Source: Ophiodon elongatus (Eukaryota > Chordata > Actinopteri > Perciformes > Hexagrammidae). Taken from it: a DNA stretch of 64,000 nt. The notes beneath the pieces were generated by a model, which saw only the letters and a list, made by a program, of their open reading frames with translations, searched no databases and had not been told where the DNA came from. Shown in pieces: positions 1-13,279 of this stretch. Position numbers and translations under genes: made by a program. The number at the start of each line of letters is the position of its first letter. The stretch's first letter is position 1. Location: NCBI GenBank assembly GCA_016806645.1, contig JACSYO010001618.1, positions 1,818,501 to 1,882,500 of the forward strand. The letters run 5' to 3'.

Positions 1-322
1 CAAGCGTTTTGCTTCAGATGTATCAAAGACCCAGAAAAGGGGGCTGAAACATGGACACATGTATTCATTAATAAAAAAAAATCAGCCCATGGCGAGATCA
101 TTCATAACATGTATGTTGTTTTAGTGCTTGCTGGGAAAAAAAAGACACATTCAGAAGAGCCGCATATCCTGTAATTATATCCTCAGACAATTCCATCAGA
201 GGGAAATTAAACAATCTGTCAGTGAGTTTTTTTTTTTTATTTTTTTTTTTTTTTATGAATTAAAGCGACTAGGCTACACAACACAGACGCGGACCTTCAT
301 GCTTAAAGCCAGCTCATCTTAC
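1..322 (-). other. dusp7: dusp7 intron 1 (partial)
   Basis: This lies directly downstream of the dusp7 exon 1 donor (GTAAGA on the minus strand) and runs off the window edge. It is AT-rich and includes a T run interrupted by single A bases at about 228-254. I see no exon in it. Confidence 0.75.
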
Positions 323-731
323 CCTCCAGGTGGAAAGCCTTGCACCCGTCGTCCCGCAGCTTCTGCAGCAGCAGCCCCAGCACGGAGCTCCCCAGCCCGG
401 ACTCCTGCCGCTCCGGGCTCGCCTCGTCGTACAGGACCACCACGTCCGTCTTGCACCGCTTCACGAATTTCTCCTTGTCCTCGTTGTTGGGGATGATGGA
501 GCGGATGGGGAGGTTGCCCTTCTTCAGCCTCCGGAGCATGAGGCCCGGGATGGCCAGGTTGATGGCCGACTCGATGTGCGAGGACTCGTACAGCTCGTGG
601 GGTCTGCAGTCCAGCAGCAGCAGCGCGCCGGCCCCGGACTCCAGCTCCTCCTGCAGCCACTCCACGCTCTTACTCGACATCATCATCGGAGTCACGATCA
701 CAGAGTCTCCCCACAGATGATTTATTTTCAT
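323..731 (-). CDS. dusp7: Dual specificity phosphatase 7, first coding exon (partial gene)
   Basis: DUSP7 (MKP-X/PYST2) is a cytoplasmic MAP-kinase phosphatase that dephosphorylates ERK1/2. This exon encodes 136 residues plus one base: the N-terminal rhodanese/CH2 domain with the kinase-interaction motif. Visible marks are KSVEWLQEELE, LLLLDCRPHELYESSHIESA, the basic ERK-docking stretch LMLRRLKKGNLPIRSIIPN and VLGLLLQKLRDDGCKAF. The IIPN and QKLRDDGC wording matches DUSP7 and not DUSP6 (which has KKLKDEGC). The exon ends in phase 1 at a good donor (GAGG then GTAAGA). The catalytic phosphatase domain with HCxxxxxR is outside the window to the left. The first in-frame ATG is at 731; an upstream in-frame stop lies near 811. 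Start context at 731 is weak, and the MMM run beginning 15 codons later (ATG at 686) is an alternative start. Confidence 0.92.
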
Positions 732-1150
732 CAGGGAAACGTTAATCCGCCCGTGCCCCGGTGTGACATGAAAAGGCAGCAGAAGAGAGGGAGAGGACAA
801 ATCACGGCGCTAAACTTCCCTTCCCCTTCCCGCGGCCGCCGCCGCCGCTCCTCCTGCTGGTCCCGGTCGCGGTCCCGGTCCCGGTCCTGGTCCTGGTCCT
901 GCGGGCGCGCACACACACACACTCACACACTCACGCTCACACTTCCACGCACACATCCAACACGCACGCACGCACCGATGCCCCTCTGGTTGGAGCAGGA
1001 AACTTGAACATGCAGAGGTTTCTCTCCCTGCTTCCTTCAGTCCGATGGATGTGGAGCTTTTATTCCAGTCCATGAACGTCCATTTGGCGAGCTCGCTCCA
1101 ACTTTGAGGGTCGTCCGCGGACCCACGCAGCGCGGCCCCCCGACGAGAAG
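732..1150 (-). promoter_or_regulatory. dusp7 5' UTR and GC-rich promoter region
   Basis: This stretch lies directly upstream of the dusp7 start. It is rich in CpG and GC compared with the AT-rich flanks and looks like a CpG-island type promoter. It includes a CGG/CCG run (about 833-848), a hexamer repeat (about 857-900) and a short CA-like tract (907-955). No TATA box was assigned; the transcription start is not determined. Confidence 0.5.
857..900. repeat. GGTCCY hexamer tandem repeat
   Basis: About seven consecutive copies of a six-base unit (GGTCGC, GGTCCC, GGTCCT variants) lie about 125-170 bp upstream of the dusp7 ATG, read as AGGACC/GGGACC on the gene strand. This is a GC-rich minisatellite in the presumed 5' UTR or promoter. 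Confidence 0.8.
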
Positions 1151-1930
1151 CCCCCCGCTAGTGTCTGAGGGTGTGAGTTTCGGATGAGTCGCTGTCGCTA
1201 AAGCGCATGATTCTTGTTGTTATCTGACATGCTGGCCCGTGGAGCGCCTCTGGTTTGTCACTTCCACTGGCTGCGTTAAAGAGGCTCTGCGGGCTTGTCA
1301 CTGAGACGAGGGAGGGGCGCGCGGATTTAAAGGCGCAGAGCTGCGAGAGCTCCACGCGACATTCATAACCATTCATTGATGGTCTGTACAGTGTGGTCTG
1401 GTTTTGAATGACACGTTTGATTTAGCAATCTGAACAAATAAAAGTTACAATTCAATTTCTACACGGATAATGGAACTGCTCATCACGGTGGCCTCTTATT
1501 TTTATTTTTTTTTAAATGTATTTATTTGGTTGTAAATATCTCTAAATTCCCCCCATGAATCTTAAATAACACATTTGAGATTGTAAGTTCATTTTTTACC
1601 CCTTTTGCCTTGTAGCCTAATTTCCTTTATTATTCCGAGCGTTAATATAGCAGCATACAGCTATATACAGCTATTTACTATGTAACGATCTAGTGGGGTA
1701 ACGTCCACCTCAGCAGAGGATGAAGTCTCTCTCCCTCTGCGTGTGTTGTTATCCAAGCTTCTCTGAGCTTTGTTTGCGTAGCCGGGCCTTTTAGTGCATG
1801 TTTGTGCACGTGAGTCCGCGTGCCCCACCGGCTAAAGCTCGCGGCCACCGCTCTGCTCTGCACTCGTACTGCGGTTACAGATGATACCGCCTCGTCTCGA
1901 CCCACGTCGTTGTTGCGTAGCGGATCCCCC
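1151..1930. other. dusp7 upstream intergenic DNA, no gene seen
   Basis: The CpG-rich character fades by about 1370. I see no coding exon or recognisable element. The short ORFs here lack protein-like composition. Confidence 0.5.
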
Positions 1931-1934
1931 ATTC

Positions 1935-2085
1935 AGGTAAACACTGTTAGCACTGTTAGCTCCGTTAGCACTGTTAGCTCTGTTGGCACCGTTAGCCGCA
2001 AGCTCAGCCATCGGCATGTTGAGAGCCGTTTGGAGGTGATGGATATTCTCTGAATTCCGCGTTGAGCATCTTTAACCTTTACATT
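1935..2085 (+). repeat. Dispersed repeat with GTTAGC motif, copy 1
   Basis: Repeated (A)CTGTTAGC / CCGTTAGC units are followed by a segment with CATGTTGAGAGCCGTT and GAGCATCTTTAAC. The same order of motifs recurs at 43250-43360, and the tail motif AATTTTGCATTAAGCACCTTTAA is echoed at about 3540. It behaves as an interspersed repeat of unknown class. Confidence 0.6.
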
Positions 2086-2998
2086 TCTTTCTTTAAAACG
2101 ATATTCTCAATTTTTTTCTTCTTCTATTCAACCCATGATGACACTACCGTGTGTATATTGCTCACAAATGTACCCTTACTGGTATTGTATATTTTTGTTC
2201 CTCACATGACTAGAGCCTTACAGGCCAAAAAACGTTGTTCCTTATTTTCTGAGTCGGCACTGCAGAGAATTAAGAAATTGGTGTCTTATTGATGCGCAGT
2301 AACATATACATTCCCTGCAAGTAGGTTGTTATCATCCCGTTCGGTTATTTTTGTTTGACAATGAACTGTTTTAATGAAATACCCGAGGACAGAGTGTAAC
2401 TTGCATGGTGTTACATTCTGAAAAGATAAGAGCGGTTCATTTTCCACTGGTCTCCACACCACCTTTACTCTATCTCTGACACTCATTATGTTCATACATT
2501 CATCCATAATTCATTCACACCTCCACACATTCGCTTACCAATCAATTACTGGACACATTCCGAACTGAAAATGGGCCCTTGGCCACGATCTCGACAGCAC
2601 GAAACGTTTGACAAAATCCTAGTTTGTCTACTAGACTCATTTTCAAAGTTCTCCTGAATTTCTCTCTAATTCTCTGTACTTTTATTTAAACGCAGAGCTG
2701 AATTCTTCTAATCCGGATTGTCTAATGTAAAAAACGTTTCATATCATTATTAACGCTTAGGGTTATGATGATGTCATGTGGAATGTTTACATTTTGTAAC
2801 AGCTCAATGGTGCTGGTGTACCTGCTGCTGTGGGTCATCACATACGTTTCACCATGAATGACCTAATAAGGCATCAGCAGGTTGTGACAGAGGCAGAGAG
2901 GAGGAAAAGAGGAGCGTTTGATTTCCTCACAGCTGCAGAAAGGAGGAGTGGGGGGATGCACCAGCTGCAGACAATGGCTCTTTATCCCCCCCAGTGAC

Positions 2999-3002
<4 letters not shown>

Positions 3003-3034
<32 letters not shown>
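3003..3034. repeat. (AC)n microsatellite
   Basis: Uninterrupted AC dinucleotide repeat of about 16 units. Confidence 0.95.
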
Positions 3035-3037
<3 letters not shown>

Positions 3038-6000
3038 AACAAAACACAGACATACATGCATACACACAAGTACACAAACAGACACGCGCACACAAACTTT
3101 AGGGCTCTTGTGTTTCCACTCCCTTCATGGACAACAACAGGCTCTCTTAGAGATGTGCAGACACTTTGTGTGTCTGTCCCGTAGTAAACACAAACTAGCA
3201 TCACTTATTTCTAACTTTCATGACTGAGGACTGAAACTTATGATGACGCTCTATCAGAGTTTGTTTTATATAGTGTGTGACAGCGTTATAACATGATGCT
3301 TTAAAAGTACAAATAGAACATCTGGTTGCAATCTGTGTCACACAGTAAAATCTCATTTTTGGGGTTGCTTTATCAGAGTGCGTGATGCATTTCTTATCTT
3401 TAAGAGGAGGAGGAGATGTGAGTTCAGGGCAAAGATCGCAACATTAACTGCTGACTTGAAAAGTATGTTTTTTAGAAGTAGCATTATACTAGCTTGCCAA
3501 ATATAATTGACTGGTTTCTACACACAATAGATATACTCCCAATTTTGCATTAAGCACCTTTAACGAGCTGGATATGGTGCAGTCACTCATTGTTGCTGCC
3601 AATTAGCTTCAGTGGCCAACCGCAGTACTACAACAATTAAATCTCAGGCACAAAAATCATTTCAACACCAGACCACCTTTTAAAAAAAAACGATTGTCAG
3701 GACACTCGCAACTGCAAACAAAGTAAATTATTACCTTTTGTATTCTGAATTTTTTTTCTGAATCCCTTTTATTTTATATTTGCAAAAACTTCCCAGAGCC
3801 CAGAGAAGTGAAAATGAATGTGGTGCAATTCCAATGTAAAATCTCTGGGCGGAGTGAGAGTGAGTAGGATAGGGAGGAAAACAATTGGACTTCACAATGC
3901 AGACGCAAACTTTCTTTTGGCTTCGGCAAACAATTTTCATTCAAATGACTGAGTGCCAATTTGGAGTCCTGTATCGAGTTCTTATGCTACATCCACGGTG
4001 CATTTTGTGTAATTTCATGTTTTATTCTAATTTGCTGGTTTCTAACTGTGGGTCGAAGCAACAGTCATATTCATGCTATTTTTGTCCCAATTTTGATGTG
4101 GCCCATCTCTGGTCGTATGAACTCTGAATCGGCGAATTGTCGGTGGCAAATCTAAAATAACAGTAGCCTGGCAACATAAGCAACCAGCCTACCGCCTTTC
4201 TTCAGATTATGATTCAAATGTTGCGAAATCCTGATTTGTGGTCAGAAGTACGTGACATAATTTTGTTTATGTTGAGCCACATTGCTCATTGCAAGACGCT
4301 GATCGAGAAGACTTTAAATTGGTATTTCTGCGTTACAAGCAGGATGAGGAAATAAAAGAAGGATGAGCTATTTAATAAAAGCAGGATAAGACAAATGAGC
4401 TTATGTAAAGATTAGGATGTATTCAACGCTATCTGAACAACAAAAGACTTGAGCTCATCAGAAGCTTTTCCCACCATCGTGAGTCTACTTGCTCATACAT
4501 GCATCAACAGCCTGTAATCTGCCATTTTGGAAAGAACAGAAGCTTTCAGCTTGTCTTTGTACCCACATTTCCTGTTTCACAATACATCTAGTCTGTGTCA
4601 CAGACAAGTCTTTAGAAAATGGCCCTCCTCCATTCTCCACTATACTTGAGGGTTTTAATCAGCTTTATCGTTCTCATATTGAAATGGGATATGAATAAAT
4701 GTCCGCACAGTATAACCTAATCAAACAGAAAAAGCAATATAAGCTATATGAGTCTATTCACTGTTGACACAGGGACTCGTCCTTCACTGGTGGGTAAAAT
4801 CCTTCTGCCAGATGGAGGAGCCCTTAATTCCATCTTAAATCTATACTCCAGAATGGTAATGTAATTTTCTGAAGCATGGTGGTGAGATGAGTGCAAAGTC
4901 CCTTATTCCCTTTTGTAAATCTAAGAACTGGAACTGAGCTACTTCGCCTGTATGAAGTGTTTTTTTCTCTGAATGAAAAGCCACATACCAAAAATATTAC
5001 ACAAACCCATGCAGCACCCAAAAAGCGAGGACAAAGATAAATCTTATTACATGAAGATTTGTTTTTTTTTGGGAGGGGAAGTGTTGTTAGCTAGGATTTA
5101 GAGATTGACAAAACAGATGAGGAGCAGTTTTTGTTCCTCAGGAAGAAGTGGCTTTACGATTCCACATCCTCCTAAACTGCACCTGAAAAAACATTCTCAG
5201 ACTGTCACATTTTCTAAATCTCTAAAAGTAAAGTCAAACAAAAATCATTAAAAAAAAAAAGTATTTTGACTCCTGTTGTGTAATTTAGAGAAATTGTGTA
5301 AGTGTAATACATTTTGCTGTCTCGATAGCGCCCCCTACATTAGTGTTCTCCAGTGGGCAGGAGTTTTTGTACAGACAGACAATGATGGTACTCTGAATTT
5401 GATTGCTGTCAGTTGCATTTGTGATTTGAGAACTTTCTATGTTCATGTGTGACGTGGTGTGAACATATGGAGTGTATTGAGTGTTCGGGAGCTGCCGATG
5501 ACAAAATGAAAAGTTATGATTTGTGGGAATCACTACGATATCCACGATATAGTGCAATACATATACTGTGTATACAGTGTCCGAATTCTCATAAATTTAC
5601 CACAAATTAGAAAATCTAAACGGTTACAGCAAAACTTAATAGTGTGACATAATAGCAGGACGGAAATTATAACAGTTTTGAGTCTGGCTCATAATTGCCA
5701 CCATCACCACTGGTTGGTGTGAAACGCATTCTGGGATACTTGGCTACCCTCAAGCATAAACGCCAGAGCAATGGAGCAAATGTATCCCCATTATTCAATT
5801 AAGGGGAGAAATGTTTTGAGGACAACGTCTTACTATATAGTCCTTGCGTATTTAAGCGGCCTGTATAAATTGTTTTAGCATTTTTAGACAAAAATCCCCC
5901 ACATCTTTCCCCCACAGGAAAAGATAGGCTAGCGTATGTTGAATGAACCTGCTTGGCCCACTGAGTCCAGCAAAAACTTTAAATTAGCTAAAAGTAGGAT

Positions 6001-8248
6001 TGTACTGTTGCTGAAATGCCAAACTGAGCAAACCGAGAGTCAACATTAGCAAAGTTTGCCAGCAAACCCACCTTACACTAGTTCGCTGATCGGAGAGGAT
6101 TCGGCTGTGGAGATGAGACGTTTGCAAAGAAGCCGCATCAAACAAATAATCTAGAGTAGTGCAAGTGGCCGTTTCTTGACCTAATCTAAGCGGTTAAGTG
6201 GTGTAGAAATGCAGGAAAGTTGTTTTAAATCACATTTTTTTCACAGCGTATGCTCCCCATTTTAAGACATAACCCAAAAGACTACACAACTTAACTCCCA
6301 AAGCATTCTCCAGAGGCTTTAAGCTTAGACAGTCTTACTATAAAATATGCATAAAAGCTGCAGTGTCATTATAATTGTAGTCTATAGACAAAATGTGCAC
6401 TTCAGACAGTGAATGGGAGATTAATCTGAGCTCTGTGTATGCTTGCCAAAAAAGCAAAAGCACCTATTTAGCAATATTTCGTATTTAAAGCGATCTACAG
6501 ATAGCTCGTGGACGGATCTCTTATCTCGTGAAATGTCCGGTGTAATCTGTAACACCGGTGTTATCACAAGTTTATTAACCGGTGGGAAAGCGTACCCACC
6601 CTGGCATCTCTACTCTGGACTCGTCTGGGCCTTCTTAGCCATTAACAGCTTTAAACTGATCATTTCTGAACCAGAAAATCTGCCCACATCCCTGGAAAAT
6701 CACCCTGGGTTGTATCCAGTATTCACAAAAAGTCTCTTATTCATTGTCAGTGGAGTGGCTCCAAAACTTTTTTTTTCGCAGATTAAAATGTTCTTGCAAG
6801 GATTTAAACGTCATGTTCAAACGACTGAACCGTTTCTGTTCATTAAGACAATATTTGTACCTCAAATCCTGATAAAAAAAATGAATTTCATTCTTGTGCC
6901 CCGTCTATCATTACTATCCAAATATGCTGCATGTACATCATGATTCTGTGCGTCTTGTTTTTGTCCGAGGTCTCTTTAAGGCAGACCGTGGTTTAAACCC
7001 ACTCACCTCAGTGATGGAGTGAGGTGGCCACCCCTCTCCCACGCTAATGCTGGCATTTCCTCTGCTGTTTCCTTTGCCCCCAAACACGCAGGTCGCCAAC
7101 ACATGAAACACAGGCCTGGAAAATGTATCACAGCACTTTGTCCGTCTCTGTTCAGTCGCTCTGTGATTCGTGTCTATTTATTAATCACAAACATATGCCG
7201 GAACAGAGGTTGTTATAGTTAGTGATTAGTGATTAAATCTTAGGTTTTCATATGGTGACTGATTTAGTTGTTTATAGTACTTTGATTGGACAATTACAAG
7301 TTTGACAGAGGTACTTTTACTGTAGTTGCAAGGCTTTAGTGTACTAGTGTACTGAAGGGGATTGCATTACACTAGATTACACAGTTCAACAAAGCTTTTC
7401 TGTTTCTTATTTTATATAAAGCACTTTGTAAGAAAGCATAGTGAAATATCTGACGTGTTTTTTATTATATTCTTATTATTATTCTGGTATCGTGGGCTAG
7501 GCGTATGTCCAGCAACCATTTTATAAAAAACTGTTAAAATAAAATATAAAAAGATTAACATAAAATGCTAATGAAATCAAAAGTTCAGAAAGAGCAAAAA
7601 AAAAACATTTTTATTAAAATTTAGAAGAAGGAAAATGTGAATTCTAAAATGTGTTTTTAGGGATAGCATAGCCACACAGGAATGTCATGATTGGACGAAA
7701 GTATAATGTTTTAAAATTCTCTCTTTTTTAAAATCTCTGCATGGCCACTCCAAAACAGCTAAGCTTCGGAGAAGATCTTAGGGTTAACAAAAAAGCAAAC
7801 GTTAATTAAAGGTATCTGATTGGAAGTGATATAAGGTCCGCCACATATAGGTCACATCCATCCCTGACCCCGACCTCCACATCCTTACTCTCTGAACGTT
7901 CACATCAAAATGAAGCTCGTTATCAAAGGTGATACTTGTGTGAGGAAATTTAGCAAAGCACATCAACGGAAAACAGGCAGAAACAGCCGAGGTGCTGAGT
8001 GATGCTTCACCTCGGACAAATGTGAATAAATAACAGAGCAGTTTCTCAAATGTAGCTGCCTCAAACATCTGGGATGGGATTGGTGGGTGAACTGGAGGAG
8101 CGACCACCGTGAAAAAAGTAAAAAGGAGGCCAAGTGTTAATGCTGTTGTCTTCAGTGGACGAGTCTGAGCACTGACCGCAATGAATTTGTCAGAAATCCA
8201 AGAGATAGAGAAGTGTGACTGTGTGCGCATTAAGTGTATATTCTGTAT

Positions 8249-8252
<4 letters not shown>

Positions 8253-8295
<43 letters not shown>
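8253..8295. repeat. (TG)n microsatellite
   Basis: Uninterrupted TG dinucleotide repeat of about 21 units. Confidence 0.95.
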
Positions 8296-8297
<2 letters not shown>

Positions 8298-9679
8298 CTA
8301 TTGAAGAGTGATGAACACACGCTCACGCTGTGAACTCCGAGCCATAGAGAAGTCTCCGAGCTCAATGCATTATTAAAGGCCAAACCAGAAAGATGGAGAG
8401 AGACGGAGAGACTAACAGAACACAGAGAGACAACAATCTTGGGGGAGAACGGATTTAAAGTGGTGCTGGCTGAGTGACAATGATGGAAATCAGTTTACCA
8501 AGTGTACATCTGAATCAGATCTCCTCAGTCTAGCAGTAATCATGAGAGAAAACAACTAAATAAAACATGCAATCCGTCACCGCCAACCCTTTATCCTAAA
8601 AAAGTACACTTAAATACTGCTAATCAGCTGATTTGCCAAATATGTGGCAATGTTGTACGTCACACTTACATTGGATAAAAATATTGAACTAGTAGTTATC
8701 AGCATGAAACTTCCCCAGTTGATTATTTACATTAAGACCATTATTTGTTGTATTACAAGTTTTCTTAAAGAAATGCGTTTAAATATAAGCAAATGAGGCT
8801 TTATCTTATTAAGTATGCTAGTTTTCATAACTTTAGAGAACAGAAATCTGATTAGATAAAGACAAAAAAAAAATGAAACAAGAATTTTTCACCTAAGTGT
8901 GAGAATCAAAGAGTTTTTTAGCAGACGGAATTTTTAATATCTCTTTTTATCACTCCATAAATCAGAAAATACTGTCAACAGACAAAAACAAACAAAATCA
9001 ATTTCACCATGTTTTAGGAATAAAATGTTCTTTAGATCAGGCTATGAATTATATATGAACAAACCCCTCTGTAAAAACTTTCAGAATATAGATAGGAATT
9101 TAGCTGAAAATATTTGTGTTTAAGTGCTACTGAAGTGGAGATTTCTGGCTCAGAGTATGAGGAAAAAAATTGTTTTGAGTAAATGGCCTTCAAAGATATG
9201 TATTGATTTCCTTATTTTTGCAAGACCCTGCAAGGGAATATGGTATACAATTTAACTAGATCTAGCCATGACTTATGTAGATTACTTACATTAAAACAAA
9301 GTTGTCTGGAATGTTATGCTTGAATATGCAAGTGAGGCATTTTCTAATGCTAGCTTTTGGTGAATTAAGGAGAAATTTACAGATGCAAACGGACAAAGTA
9401 TAATAAAATAAACACGTAAATGTGCATTTTGGATGTTTACTTCCACCATTCTGAAAGAAGACATGTTATGGAAGCAAAATAGCCCAAAATCAAAAAAAAA
9501 TGACCAATGCATGAAAAACAAAGTTCTTGCCTCGGGGTGTCTCCACTTGAGGTCTCAGTAGACCTAAAACAAACGAGTTCGTACAACCACATCTAAAGTC
9601 AAAATATCTGAGCGACACGGAAATTAATCTCTTAAATTCAAATGTCAAAAATGTGTGTGGAAAAGGAGTTTCACACACG

Positions 9680-10130
9680 GTTATGCCTCATTTCCACAGC
9701 ATCGTTCGACTCGACTCACTTTTGGTACCAGGTCCTGTTTTCGTTTTCCACTGTGGTTAGTACCCTGATTGTATTCTCAGCTGATCACTTTCATCGGCAA
9801 ACCAACAGAGGAGCGTCTGCACGTCGTCAGTTGTACGGTGTAGTTTTGAGGGCTGCCATTTTTTTTTTTTAAATCTAGGTCAAGTTTTTAAAAAATCTAG
9901 GTCACGTTAATACAATAATTGCGGACCCTGTATTGACGGTATCTTGGCTATTCAAGTACTCTGGTTTGTGCCGGATGTCTATACCTTCTAGTAACAGCTC
10001 AGTTCGTTTGGAACCTCAACCAAATTGGGACCAAAAAAAGTATCTATCTAGTAACTTTTGCTTATGGAAAAGCAAAACTAAATGAGTTGAGTAGATCGGT
10101 GCCGTACCACACAGTGGAAATGCAGTATTA
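9680..10130. mobile_element. Probable non-autonomous DNA transposon (MITE-like)
   Basis: The left part reads CATTTCCAC, then GACTCGACTCACTTTTGG, then TTTTCCACTGTGG. The right part contains GAGTTGAGTAGATCGGTGCCG and CACAGTGGAAATGCAG, which on the reverse strand gives CTGCATTTCCACTGTG then CTACTCAACTC. The two ends are therefore imperfect inverted repeats around an unrelated core. This type of palindromic CATTTCCAC / GACTCGACTC repeat is common in teleosts; the precise family is not assigned. Confidence 0.55.
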
Positions 10131-11188
10131 GAGCATACTGAGGCCTTTACACTTCCCAGAAGTCACAGGGAGCAGGTCAGGGTGGATGGTTGTGCTGACG
10201 AAGCATAGGACTAAGACAACTGAAACAAGGTATGTTGTCTTGCGTCTTGTTGCTTTGTTAAAGATTTTGATTAAAGTTACGGACAGATCGTGGTTTGGTT
10301 TAATCTTTCACGGTCGGTCGATCCACCACTTTGCTTGAGATTGAAATATCTCTCGTGAATGTTCATGACATTATGCGCATACATTCATGGTCCCCAGAGG
10401 AGGAATCCTTTGATAATGACCTGACTTTTCCTTTAGCCCCACCAACAGGTGAAATTGTAGGTAATAAACATTATACATGCTAAATATCAGCACGATAGCA
10501 TGCAATTAGGTCAAAGCACCACTGTCCTTTAGTACTGCCTCAGAAAGCAGCTGTAGACTCACAGTTTATACATCCCGTCTTGTGTTTCATGTCACTGTTG
10601 ATTCATACAATATTTAACCAAACACCATGATTAGTCCCTCACTTTAACAAAGTGCTTTGAGTTGCTTCGGAATGTATTTGCTAATGCAAATAAGTTGTAT
10701 ATAAACATAATTTTAAAGAGACAAGGTTAGGGATCAGGGTGAGATCAGCACCTCTTTGATTCAATCAACGCTTCAGGAGGGCTGAACTGGTTCCTGCCAA
10801 AAAACAAAAAGTCTACAAACCATAATGGAGCAGGTAGACACAACCAAAGAGTTAACAGTAGAAATCCACCCCAAAACTGAGTCACCAACCTGTCCTCTAA
10901 ATCACTGTGCTGCTCTCTAGGCCTGGAGCAGATCCAGAAAACACATTTGACTGGTTTTATTCCCAGTTTGTGTGAGTATTTAATAAATCGCCGAGCCAAC
11001 GAGACAAAAGCAACATTAATTGCGGTCGAGTCCTCATTTGAACTTTTGTATTATTTCCTTAAACCACCTGTACGCCCACTGTATCTACTCAACCTGCAGA
11101 GAAAACACACTGTAACTATGTAAGCAAGATTGTAAAAGCAGTGAGGTGAGTCATCGTGTGTTAACTCCTTCCTCACCTCTCCCTCTTA

Positions 11189-11196
11189 CACACACA

Positions 11197-11235
<39 letters not shown>
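11189..11235. repeat. (CA)n microsatellite
   Basis: CA dinucleotide repeat with one CT interruption. Confidence 0.95.
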
Positions 11236-11238
<3 letters not shown>

Positions 11239-12191
11239 CAGCCTCACCCCATTATAATACTGTGACAGCTGAGAGGCAGGGCAAAAGATAGAGGGTCAAA
11301 GGTGGCCAAATAACACACTAACGATCTGTTCTATCTCATGAAGAGTTTCACTTCTCTCCTCTCTGTTTCAGCTCCAGGCAAGAGTTGTCTCACAGCACAT
11401 CAGCACAACATTAAGCCAGCCATTTTAAAGCAAATACAAGCAACCTCATAACTACTGCTGGTGCATAAATACAATAAAGGATCTGAATGCTCAAGATTTA
11501 GGTATGTAATTGCCATATGTGGAAGTGAAAAATCTGTTTGGATGTGAGTTGGCTTTCTGTCCATGATAATACAGCTGCAGTACACGGTGAGTTATTATTT
11601 TAAAGTCACAGAGCGTTTTTTTTTTTACGCCTCGTGTGGATGGTGCACATTCGCCTGTGTCTGTGCTCAACTTTTCCTCTCCTCATCCTTTTGTGTCTGC
11701 GAGTGTAGACGTAGGGTACTTTAAAGTTTGGGGGTCTTCTACCCCTAGACGGTGGCCAAATAGTGAGCGGAGTTCCCTCCTAATCGGTAAACAGAATATG
11801 AAACTCGTAGACAATTCTAGGGCTGAAACGAGTCGTTGGAAGCTTCGAAGCTTCGTTCATAATGTTGACATGCAAATTCTAAATCAACATTTGAATGCTG
11901 CGCAGCTCCCACTTGAACTTGAGCAGTGATTTGCCTGAAACGTATGAAACATATGAAAAGGTTGAATTGATATGAGAACGATCCAAACTCCCCGGGTGAT
12001 TCATAGCTTGAATGACGTTTCGACAGATGTCTCTTACTCATTTCCATCACAACTAAACTAAAACAAACTAAACTAAACTGAAAGCGGGTCTGTGGTTAAC
12101 ACAAGAGGTTTTTACCTTTTACATCAGTTAATATAAAACCTGTACATTTTGAAGCTTTTAATACGCATTTACGCTTGGAAAATTATAATTA

Positions 12192-12375
12192 TATTGTGAA
12201 GATTATTTTGCTGAATGAAACATGTAAGTATCATAAACGTTTTTTTTTTTGCCACAGAGCTTATTTTCTTCAATAACCCAAAATCCAATGAAAGAAAATC
12301 CCGTTGTTTTTTTCGTCGAGGGAACCAGTGTGACGCTGACTTCCTGTTTTGTGATCATCCCTGCAGCACTTTATA
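12192..12375 (+). repeat. Interspersed repeat, diverged copy of the 62.8 kb element
   Basis: It shares ordered motifs with 62775-62960: GAAGATTAT, TAAGTATCATAAAC, GCCACA, TTATTTTCT, CCAAAATCCAATG, GTCGAGGGAACCAGTG and GCAGCACTTT/GTAGCACTCT. This copy lacks the inverted terminal arms seen in the other, so it is probably truncated or decayed. Confidence 0.75.
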
Positions 12376-13220
12376 CAGTTATGAGAGTGTTGTGCAAGAC
12401 TGATACACACCCATTCAGGGAAGTGTTATTCAAGAAAGTACCATAAGCTGTAACAAACATAGTATCTCGCTTTTAGAGTTACATCTTAAATGGTGTGTGT
12501 GTGTGTGAGAGCAGTCCACCTTTAGAGAGGCAGGCGATTTTTAAGGTGAGACGAGGCGTCAAGAAGTTATCTCAAAGTTTGTTTTATGGGCTGGCTCGTT
12601 GTAAAGTAGGTCACTAACTTTAAACTCTCGGCACACATTTACACACCTTGAAGCGTGTGTGAGCTGGTTGTATTTGTGTTACCTGAGAAGAGGCACCGCG
12701 TGTGTGATTTAGAGCCGACACCGGGTCATTGAGGTTACACTGCAGACACTATAGTTTCATATTCTACTGTAAGGACTTTCCCCTCACTATATACTTAGTA
12801 CATATACATTATAGATGTGTATAGAATGGCGATCTTTGCTGAGCAGCAGATGTGGACAAATTTCAGTTTGTGTCCACTGAAATGAATCCGGAAATAGACT
12901 GATGATAAGAGGGCAGCATGGACAGCTTTTTTTTACGAGAGCTGCAGCTCCTTTTTTCAGATTGCCAAAAGGGGCTAGTTGGTCAACAAGATTAAAAGCC
13001 TTTTTTTGTTGATGTTGTATCGACTTACAACAGAGGAAGAAAAAAGAAAAAAAAAGAAACCTCACTCCCTCCGCGCATTCACTCCCATTGGGATCAAATG
13101 GAAAAGATAGTTTTGGAGCAGAAGCTGAGGCGTGGGTTGGAGAAGCAGAGCGCCAAACCTCAGCCACTGCCGACAAGCTCGGCTTAGTCTCAGAGGGTGA
13201 AGGAGTGGGAGGCGATGAGG

Positions 13221-13221
13221 G

Positions 13222-13278
<57 letters not shown>

Positions 13279-13279
13279 G
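13221..13279. repeat. (GA)n microsatellite with G run
   Basis: GA dinucleotide repeat with one GAAA interruption, ending in a run of about twelve G. Confidence 0.95.

Larger units (their letters stand above)
2086..9679. other. Intergenic DNA between dusp7 and poc1a, no gene seen
   Basis: This is AT-rich sequence without supportable exons on either strand. It holds CA/GT microsatellites at 3003-3034 and 8253-8295. The longest open stretch (6443-6943, plus) starts at TTG, has no recognisable domain and no splice or codon signature, so it is not called. Confidence 0.6.

Noticed and set aside
732..800. Longer dusp7 N-terminus starting near 800
   Set aside because: The codon at 798-800 is TTG, not ATG, and a stop lies just upstream. 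The first in-frame ATG is at 731.
330..1007. 225-codon plus-strand open frame
   Set aside because: It is antisense to dusp7 exon 1 and its GC-rich promoter; the long frame is a by-product of high GC.
6443..6943. 166-codon plus-strand open frame between dusp7 and poc1a
   Set aside because: It begins at TTG, has no recognisable domain, and lies in AT-rich intergenic DNA without promoter or splice signals. Most likely a chance ORF.
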